The notes under the pieces were generated by a model, which made no database searches, was not told where the DNA came from, and was given only the letters and a program-made list of their open reading frames with translations. Positions 1 to 4,539 of a stretch of DNA of 5,598 nucleotides are shown one piece after another (positions within the stretch are counted from its first letter, which is position 1; every line of letters starts with the position of its first letter). The translations under genes and the position numbers were made by a program. Source of the stretch: Alphaproteobacteria bacterium (GTDB lineage Bacteria; Pseudomonadota; Alphaproteobacteria; ATCC43930; CGMCC-115725); assembly GCA_019241915.1 (NCBI GenBank), contig JAFAWI010000160.1:1-5598 (forward strand), read 5' to 3'.

Positions 1-159
1 AATCAGTTTGTCGCAACGGCCGTCGCCGAAAAGCTCGCCGCCATGAGCACGGCCGAGTTCTTTGCCGAGCGCCGCGCGCGCGCTGACTTCAGCGCCTTCG
101 ACCGGATCTTGCAGCGGTCGGGCGGCGAGCCGCCGCGCAGCGACGACACCATCGCTTAG
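1..159 (+). CDS. Ribbon-helix-helix / HicB-type antitoxin-like protein, C-terminal part (5' end outside window)
   Basis: The frame is open from the first base to the TAG at 157-159 and gives 52 residues starting NQFVATAVAEKLAAMSTAEF and ending SDDTIA. The opening NQFVATAVAEKL resembles the second helix of small ribbon-helix-helix proteins annotated as HicB-family or CopG-like antitoxins, in which a short DNA-binding strand and helix come first and a charged tail follows (here FFAERRARADFSAFDRIL). The DNA-binding strand itself lies upstream of the window. Such proteins usually repress their own promoter and neutralise a toxin partner. No toxin is visible downstream, where the ribosomal protein promoter begins within 16 nt, so a partner would have to be upstream; the protein may also be a solitary regulator. 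The family call is from memory of sequence pattern and is moderately secure. The function is inferred. Confidence 0.62.
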   Translation, partial: NQFVATAVAEKLAAMSTAEFFAERRARADFSAFDRILQRSGGEPPRSDDTIA

Positions 160-173
160 CGCGTTGGCCGGTT

Positions 174-202
174 CTTGACAGGCAGATGGTCGCGATTATA
201 TT
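174..202 (+). promoter_or_regulatory. Predicted sigma-70 promoter for the rplU-rpmA operon
   Basis: A perfect -35 box TTGACA (175-180) is followed after 16 bp by TATATT (197-202), five of six matches to the -10 consensus. Counting the extra C at 174, it also fits the CTTGAC/TATAT form often seen in alphaproteobacteria. Transcription would start near 208-211, about 70 nt ahead of the rplU ATG. It lies just after the stop of the preceding gene, as expected for a strong ribosomal protein promoter in otherwise GC-rich DNA. Confidence 0.78.
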
Positions 203-210
203 CGCCGCTC

Positions 211-248
211 CGGACGGGCGCGGCCCGTCCGTCGCATTTTGGCGACGG
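211..248 (+). promoter_or_regulatory. Structured rplU leader: two overlapping hairpins
   Basis: Hairpin 1 is a perfect 9-bp stem, CGGACGGGC (211-219) with GCCCGTCCG (223-231), around a GCG loop. Hairpin 2 is a perfect 7-bp stem, CCGTCGC (229-235) with GCGACGG (242-248), around ATTTTG. They share bases 229-231, so both cannot form fully at once. Hairpin 1 would sit at or very near the 5' end of the transcript predicted from the promoter at 174-202, and is followed by an imperfect U-tract (TCGCATTTT). It could be an attenuator, an mRNA-stabilising 5' stem or a binding site for autoregulation by L21. L21 leader RNAs are known in Bacillus-type bacteria; a role here is inference. The rest of 160-280 shows nothing else. 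Confidence 0.45.
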
Positions 249-280
249 CAGAGAGCGCGGCAAACCAGCGGCGGCAGCAG

Positions 281-598
281 ATGTTCGCAGTGATCCGCAC
301 CGGCGGCAAGCAGTACAGGGTCGCGGAAGGCGATGTGATCGCGGTCGAGAAGCTGGCCGGCGAACCGGGCGCGACGATCGAGCTTGGCGAGGTGCTGATG
401 GTCGGCGAAGGCGCCGACGCATCGGCCGGCACGCCGCTCGTCGCGGGCGCATCGGTCAGCGCCGAGTTGGTCGAGCACCGCCGCGCCGACAAGATCATCG
501 TCTTCAAGAAAAAAAGGCGGCACAACTACCGGCGCAAGAACGGGCACCGCCAGCACCAGACCGTGTTGCGCATTACCGGCATCACCGCCGGCGCCTGA
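281..598 (+). CDS. rplU: 50S ribosomal protein L21
   Basis: The 105-residue product begins MFAVIRTGGKQYRV, the standard L21 N-terminus, and carries the family signature near its end: KIIVFKKKRR at 71-80 and HNYRRKNGHR at 81-90, then QHQTVLRITGI. L21 binds 23S rRNA in the large subunit and makes contact with L20. The length is normal and lacks the long C-terminal extension found in some rhizobial L21 proteins. The ATG at 281 is chosen because it gives the exact family start; an in-frame TTG at 239 would add 14 unrelated residues lying in the leader. No good Shine-Dalgarno sequence precedes the ATG (only GGCGGCAGCAG). The gene is followed after 21 nt by rpmA, forming the usual two-gene ribosomal operon behind the promoter at 174-202. 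A run of seven A at 509-515 encodes part of the basic patch. Confidence 0.97.
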   Translation: MFAVIRTGGKQYRVAEGDVIAVEKLAGEPGATIELGEVLMVGEGADASAGTPLVAGASVSAELVEHRRADKIIVFKKKRRHNYRRKNGHRQHQTVLRITGITAGA

Positions 599-619
599 TC
601 GGGCGTAAGGAGAGGCGAA

Positions 620-889
620 ATGGCGCACAAGAAAGCGGGCGGCTCGTCGCGCAATGGGCGCGACAGTCCCGGTCAGCGGCTCGGCGTCAAGAAATTCGGC
701 GGTGAGATCGTCATCGCCGGCAACATTCTGGTGCGCCAGCGCGGCACCAAGTTCCATCCGGGCAGCGACGTCGGCATGGGCCGCGACCATACTTTGTTCG
801 CGCTGACCGGCGGCGCGGTGAAATTCCACAAGGGATTGGGCGGCCGCACCTATATATCGGTAGTGCCGCCGGCGGAGGCTGCCGAATAG
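620..889 (+). CDS. rpmA: 50S ribosomal protein L27
   Basis: The 89-residue product starts MAHKKAGGSSRNGRDSPGQR and contains the family core VRQRGTKFHPG and GRDHTLFAL, ending in RTYISVVPPAEAAE. L27 lies close to the peptidyl transferase centre, and its flexible N-terminal tail reaches towards the tRNA acceptor ends. The tail here begins directly AHKKAGG, so there is no cleavable leader of the kind seen in Firmicutes. A strong Shine-Dalgarno sequence AAGGAG (607-612) sits 7 nt before the ATG. The gene is 21 nt downstream of rplU and is presumably co-transcribed with it; an intrinsic terminator begins 28 nt after its stop. The residues around the stop codon may influence that terminator (see the terminator entry). 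Confidence 0.97.
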   Translation: MAHKKAGGSSRNGRDSPGQRLGVKKFGGEIVIAGNILVRQRGTKFHPGSDVGMGRDHTLFALTGGAVKFHKGLGGRTYISVVPPAEAAE

Positions 890-917
890 CCGCTTCCCGA
901 TCCACACCATTGACGAC

Positions 918-944
918 GGGAGCGGCTGGTCCGCTCCCTTTTTT
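918..944 (+). terminator. Intrinsic terminator between rpmA and obgE, with a possible antiterminator arm at 890-898
   Basis: A perfect 8-bp stem GGGAGCGG (918-925) and CCGCTCCC (931-938) closes a 5-nt loop and is followed directly by six T (939-944). This is a textbook intrinsic terminator. It lies inside the conserved operon, only 14 nt before the obgE start, so complete termination would starve obgE unless a promoter lies within rpmA. Partial termination is likely; from memory, E. coli also has a partly efficient terminator after rpmA, ahead of obgE. Just after the rpmA stop, CCGCT-T-CCC (890-898) can pair with the same GGGAGCGG arm with one bulged T, giving a mutually exclusive structure. 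Confidence 0.88.
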
Positions 945-958
945 GTTGCCGAGTGCCG

Positions 959-2023
959 ATGAAATTTCTCGACCAATGCAAAATCTACCTGAAGAGCGGC
1001 GACGGCGGGTCCGGTTCGCTGAGTTTCCGGCGCGAAAAGTTCATCGAATTCGGCGGCCCTGACGGCGGCGACGGCGGCAGGGGCGGCGACATCGTTTTTG
1101 TCGCGCAGGATAACCTCAACACGCTGATTGACTACCGCTACCGACAGCATTTCCGCGCCGCTAACGGACGCGGCGGCGCCGGCCGCAACCGTACCGGGGC
1201 GGGCGGCGAGGACCTTGTGCTGCGCGTGCCGGTCGGCACGCAAATTCTCGCCGAGGATGGCGCGACACTGATCGCCGACTTCACCCGCGCCGGCCAGCGC
1301 CGCGTCCTGCTGCGCGGCGGTGACGGCGGGTTCGGCAACCAGCACTATAAGAGCGCCACCAACCAAGCCCCGCGCCGCGCCGATCCCGGCTGGCCAGGCG
1401 CGGAGACATGGGTGTGGCTGCGGTTGAAGCTGATCGCCGACGCCGGACTCGTCGGCCTGCCAAACGCCGGCAAGTCGACGCTGCTGGCGCGCGTCTCGCA
1501 CGCCAAACCCAAGATCGCCGACTACCCGTTCACGACGTTGCGGCCGCAATTGGGTGTGGTGCGGCTCGACGACAGGGAATTCGTGCTCGCCGACCTGCCC
1601 GGCCTGATCGAGGGTGCCAGCGACGGCGCCGGGCTTGGCACAAGGTTTCTCGGTCATGTCGAGCGCTGCGCGGTAATCCTGCATCTGATCGACGGCACCG
1701 CCGACGATGTGGTTGGGGCGTACGAAACAATTCGCGGCGAGCTCTACGATTACGGCCACCGTTTGGCCGAAAAACCGGAGCTGATCGGCCTCAACAAGAT
1801 CGACGCGCTCGATCCCGCCGACGCGAAGCGGAAAGCCCGGGCGCTGACGCGTGCCGCCGGGCACGGCGCGGCGGTGCTCCTGCTGTCCGGGGTCAGCGGC
1901 GCCGGTATCGGCGAGTGCATGGGTAGGCTGATCGCAGCGATCGAGACCGCGCGCGAAGATGAAGCCCTCTCCGCCCTCCAGGGCGGCGAGGGAGGGGCCC
2001 ATCGCGCAGCGATGGGAGGGTGA
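959..2023 (+). CDS. obgE: GTPase ObgE/CgtA (large-subunit assembly and stress GTPase)
   Basis: The 354-residue product has the glycine-rich Obg fold (about 1-158, beginning MKFLDQCKIYLKSGDGG) followed by an Obg-type G domain. Visible motifs are G1 GLPNAGKS (166-173), the switch I region DYPFTT (188-193), G3 DLPG (212-215), G4 NKID (279-282) and G5 SGV (310-312). Obg proteins bind the 50S subunit, act in its assembly and respond to (p)ppGpp. The ATG at 959 is chosen as the exact family start; an in-frame GTG at 953 would add two residues. There is no Shine-Dalgarno sequence, and a terminator T-tract ends 14 nt upstream, so expression probably relies on read-through from rplU-rpmA. The C-terminus is odd: from about residue 336 the protein is encoded by a palindromic repeat, giving a Gly/Ala-rich tail (LQGGEGGAHRAAMGG) that I do not recognise from other Obg proteins. 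No OCT domain is present. Confidence 0.96.
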   Translation: MKFLDQCKIYLKSGDGGSGSLSFRREKFIEFGGPDGGDGGRGGDIVFVAQDNLNTLIDYRYRQHFRAANGRGGAGRNRTGAGGEDLVLRVPVGTQILAEDGATLIADFTRAGQRRVLLRGGDGGFGNQHYKSATNQAPRRADPGWPGAETWVWLRLKLIADAGLVGLPNAGKSTLLARVSHAKPKIADYPFTTLRPQLGVVRLDDREFVLADLPGLIEGASDGAGLGTRFLGHVERCAVILHLIDGTADDVVGAYETIRGELYDYGHRLAEKPELIGLNKIDALDPADAKRKARALTRAAGHGAAVLLLSGVSGAGIGECMGRLIAAIETAREDEALSALQGGEGGAHRAAMGG

Positions 2024-2092
2024 GGTGGGCAGACGCCACCGCTTCCCCCACTTCACCCCAGCCCACTTCGCCCCCGGGGGCGAAGAGGGAGA
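1965..2092. repeat. Palindrome-rich dispersed-type repeat (REP/BIME-like) spanning the end of obgE and the obgE-proB gap
   Basis: Four hairpins stand in series. The first has arms 1965-1977 and 1980-1992 (12 of 13 pairs). The second is CCCATCGC (1998-2005) with GCGATGGG (2009-2016), loop GCA. The third is 2018-2029 with 2047-2058, 12 pairs including one G-T. The fourth is a perfect 20-bp palindrome, CTTCGCCCCCGGGGGCGAAG, at 2066-2085. The reverse strand contains CTCACCCTCCCATCGC and GCGATGGGCCCCTCCCTC, wording that I recognise from repeats scattered between genes in alphaproteobacterial genomes. It supplies the stop codon and the last 19 or so codons of obgE, and the sequence AGGGAG before proB. 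No transposase is associated. No T-tract follows, so it is not a normal terminator. Copy number elsewhere cannot be judged from this window. Confidence 0.72.
2086..2091 (+). promoter_or_regulatory. proB ribosome-binding site at the edge of the repeat
   Basis: AGGGAG lies 10 nt before the ATG at 2102 and 7 nt before an in-frame GTG at 2099. It directly abuts the 20-bp palindrome (2066-2085), so repeat structure could affect proB translation. The spacing leaves both starts possible; ATG is preferred for codon strength, and the products differ by a single residue. Confidence 0.5.
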
Positions 2093-2101
2093 CCATCCGT
2101 G

Positions 2102-3256
2102 ATGGATTCGATTCCCGCGATGACGCCCGCCGCGGCGCTGGCGTCGGCAAAGCGGGTGGTCGTCAAGATCGGCTCGGCGCTGCTGGTCGATGACGGTGGC
2201 CTGTTGCGGCAAGCGTGGCTCAATGCGCTGGTCGACGACATCGTGCGGTGCCGAGCCCGCGGGCAGCATGTGATCGTCGTCTCGTCGGGCGCGATTGCGG
2301 TCGGCCGCCGCCATCTTGGCCTCGGCGATCGGGCGTTGCGCCTCGAAGAAAAACAGGCGGCTGCAGCGACCGGGCAGATTCGTCTGGCGCACGCCTACCA
2401 GGGAGCGCTCGGCCGACACGGCATTACCGTCGCCCAGATCCTGTTGACCCCGGACGACACCGAAGTACGGCGACGCCACCTCAATGCGCGCGCCACCTTC
2501 GCCCAGCTGCTGGCGCTGGGCGCGGTGCCGGTGGTCAACGAGAACGACACGATTGCCACCGCAGAAATCCGCTTTGGCGACAACGACCGGCTCGCCGCAC
2601 GCGTGGCGCAGATGGTGAGCGCGGACATGCTGGTGCTGCTGTCGGACATCGATGGGCTTTACACAGACGACCCGCGGCGCGATTCGGCGGCGCAGCATAT
2701 CCCGCTGATCCGCGAGATCGGCGCCGATATCGAGGCGATGGCCGGAAGTGCGCCGCCGGGCTACAGCTCGGGCGGCATGGTGACAAAGCTCGCCGCCGCG
2801 CGCATCGCGATGGGCGCGGGCTGCCACATGCTGATCGCGGAGGGCCGGCCCGGCCGCGGGCGCGGTCCGCTCGCCGCAGTTGAGGCGGGTGCGCGCGCCA
2901 GCCTGTTCCTGCCGCGCGCCGAGCCGCGCTCGGCGCGCAAGGCGTGGATCGCCGCCTCGGTCAATCCGTCGGGGACATTGGTGGTCGACGACGGCGCGGC
3001 GGAGGCACTGCGCCAGGGCAAGAGCTTGTTGCCGGCGGGCGTGGCGGCGGTCGAAGGCAGCTTTGAGCGCGGTGACTGCGTCGTCATCCGGACCAAGGCT
3101 GGAGTCGAAGCCGGACGCGGACTTTCCGCCTATGCCAGCGCCGACATCCAGCACATCGCCGGGCATAAGAGCGGTGAAATCGAGGCGATCCTCGGCTATC
3201 GTGGGCGCGACGAGATCATCCACCGCGACGATCTGGTGGTGAGCGAGACGCGATGA
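2102..3256 (+). CDS. proB: Glutamate 5-kinase with C-terminal PUA domain
   Basis: This enzyme phosphorylates L-glutamate with ATP to gamma-glutamyl phosphate, the first and usually proline-inhibited step of proline synthesis. The 384-residue product has an amino-acid kinase domain with VVVKIGSALL (19-28), VSSGAIAVG (from 60), NENDT (146-150), FGDNDRLAAR (from 158), LSDIDGLY (180-187) and SSGGMVTKL (from 222). A PUA domain follows, from about KAWIAAS (280) to about 370, as in the long form of the family. The ATG at 2102 is used; GTG at 2099 and ATG at 2120 are alternatives. The gene is separated from obgE by the palindromic repeat and ends in a 4-nt ATGA overlap with proA, which indicates translational coupling of the two enzymes whose labile intermediate is passed between them. 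A perfect 11-bp inverted repeat lies in the linker between the domains (2914-2938). Confidence 0.97.
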   Translation: MDSIPAMTPAAALASAKRVVVKIGSALLVDDGGLLRQAWLNALVDDIVRCRARGQHVIVVSSGAIAVGRRHLGLGDRALRLEEKQAAAATGQIRLAHAYQGALGRHGITVAQILLTPDDTEVRRRHLNARATFAQLLALGAVPVVNENDTIATAEIRFGDNDRLAARVAQMVSADMLVLLSDIDGLYTDDPRRDSAAQHIPLIREIGADIEAMAGSAPPGYSSGGMVTKLAAARIAMGAGCHMLIAEGRPGRGRGPLAAVEAGARASLFLPRAEPRSARKAWIAASVNPSGTLVVDDGAAEALRQGKSLLPAGVAAVEGSFERGDCVVIRTKAGVEAGRGLSAYASADIQHIAGHKSGEIEAILGYRGRDEIIHRDDLVVSETR

Positions 3257-4539
3257 ACGACACGGCGCTGATCGCAAAACCCGAGACCGACCTCGCCGCG
3301 ACCATAGCCGAGATCGGCCGGCGAGCGCGCGAGGCGGCCACCAAGCTCGCCCTCGCCTCGCCTGAAGCGAAGGAGACCGCTCTGTGCGCCGCCGCCGCAG
3401 CGGTGCGCGACCGCGCCGACGAGATTCTTGCGGCCAATGCGGCCGATCTCACGGAAGCGGGCCGGGGCGGCCTGTCGCCGGCGCTGACCGACCGCTTGGC
3501 GCTCGACCCGAAACGGCTTCAAGCGGTTGCAACCGGCCTCGAGGACATCGCCGCGCTGCCCGATCCCGTAGGCCGCGTGCTGGCATCGTCAACCAGACCC
3601 AACGGGCTGCGCATCGAGCGGGTCAGCGTACCGCTCGGCGTCATCGGCATCATCTACGAGAGCCGACCTAACGTGACCGCTGATGCCGGCGGGCTGGCGC
3701 TCAAATCCGGCAATGCGGCGATCCTGCGCGGCGGCTCGGAGAGCTTTCATTCGTCGCGCGCGCTGATCGCGGCGCTCGGGGACGGGCTGCACGCCGCGGG
3801 CCTGCCGGAGGACGCGATCCAGCTGGTGCCGACGCGCGACCGCGCGGCGGTCGGGCTGATGCTCAAGATGAGCGGCATCATCGACATCATCGTGCCGCGC
3901 GGCGGCGCCTCGCTGATCGAGCGGGTGCAGCGTGAGAGCCGGCTGCCGGTGATCGCGCATCTCGAAGGCCTGTGCCACACCTATATCGACGGCGCGGCCG
4001 ACCCCGAAAAGGCGCGGCAGATCGCGTTGAACGCCAAGATGCGGCGGGTCTCGGTGTGCGGCGCGACCGAGACCTTGCTGGTCGACCGCAGGGCCAAGCC
4101 GATGTTGCCGCCGATCCTTGCCGATCTTCGCCGCGCCGGCTGCGAATTGCGGGGCGACCCGGAGGTGCTGACGATCGACCCGGCGACGGCGCCGGCCACC
4201 GAGCAGGATTGGCTGACCGAATATCTCGACGCGATCCTGGCGGTGCGGATCGTCGACGGCGTCGGCGGCGCGATCGAACACATCAACCGCTACGGCTCGC
4301 ACCACACCGACGCGATCGTGACCGAGGACGAAGCCGCCGCCGAACGCTTTCTGCGCGAAATCGACAGCGCGATCGTTCTGGTCAACGCCTCGACCCAGTT
4401 TGCCGATGGCGGCGAGTTCGGCATGGGCGCCGAGATCGGGATTTCGACGCAGCGCCTACCGCCGCGCGGCCCGGTCGGCGCCGCCGAGCTGACCACTTAC
4501 AAATACCTCGTTCGCGGCAACGGGCAGGTGCGCCCCTGA
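3253..4539 (+). CDS. proA: Glutamate-5-semialdehyde dehydrogenase (gamma-glutamyl phosphate reductase)
   Basis: ProA reduces gamma-glutamyl phosphate with NADPH to glutamate 5-semialdehyde, which cyclises to pyrroline-5-carboxylate on the way to proline. The 428-residue product has full family length and aldehyde dehydrogenase-type features: PLGVIGIIYESRPNVTADA (from 127), LKSGNAAILRGG (from 150), the presumed catalytic cysteine in HLEGLCHTYID (Cys241), MRRVSVCGATETLLVD and the closing RGPVGAAELTTYKYLVRGNG. The start ATG at 3253 overlaps the proB stop (ATGA), so the two are probably translationally coupled and may form a channelling pair. The stop TGA at 4537-4539 overlaps the presumed CTG start of nadD. 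Nothing in the sequence suggests damage, and the composition matches its neighbours. Confidence 0.98.
   Translation: MNDTALIAKPETDLAATIAEIGRRAREAATKLALASPEAKETALCAAAAAVRDRADEILAANAADLTEAGRGGLSPALTDRLALDPKRLQAVATGLEDIAALPDPVGRVLASSTRPNGLRIERVSVPLGVIGIIYESRPNVTADAGGLALKSGNAAILRGGSESFHSSRALIAALGDGLHAAGLPEDAIQLVPTRDRAAVGLMLKMSGIIDIIVPRGGASLIERVQRESRLPVIAHLEGLCHTYIDGAADPEKARQIALNAKMRRVSVCGATETLLVDRRAKPMLPPILADLRRAGCELRGDPEVLTIDPATAPATEQDWLTEYLDAILAVRIVDGVGGAIEHINRYGSHHTDAIVTEDEAAAERFLREIDSAIVLVNASTQFADGGEFGMGAEIGISTQRLPPRGPVGAAELTTYKYLVRGNGQVRP

Noticed and set aside
160..280. A tRNA or small RNA gene between the antitoxin-like gene and rplU
   Set aside because: No cloverleaf, anticodon arm or CCA end can be drawn. 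The hairpins are better explained as rplU leader structure.
910..938. TTGACG at 910-915 as a -35 box for an obgE promoter
   Set aside because: The region 15-19 bp downstream is the GC-rich terminator stem, with nothing resembling a -10 box.
953..955. GTG at 953 as the obgE start
   Set aside because: It would add only Met-Pro before the exact family start MKFLDQ and has no better ribosome-binding site.
1058..1090. GGC-rich repeated codons in obgE that look like a microsatellite
   Set aside because: They encode the conserved glycine-rich Obg fold segment GGPDGGDGGRGGD, found across the family, so the repetition is protein-driven.
89..3277. A very long antisense reading frame (1062 codons) on the - strand opposite rplU, rpmA, obgE and proB
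   Set aside because: rplU, rpmA, obgE and proB all lie in the same + frame, and their high-GC codons leave few stops in one antisense register, so the opening runs across genes and intergenic elements alike. The product resembles no family and has the composition of a shadow.
3972..4535. Upstream extension of the nadD frame through the proA coding region
   Set aside because: The frame is open but encodes an Arg-rich out-of-frame reading of proA with no family similarity. It only reflects the absence of stops, and the true NadD begins at about 4536.
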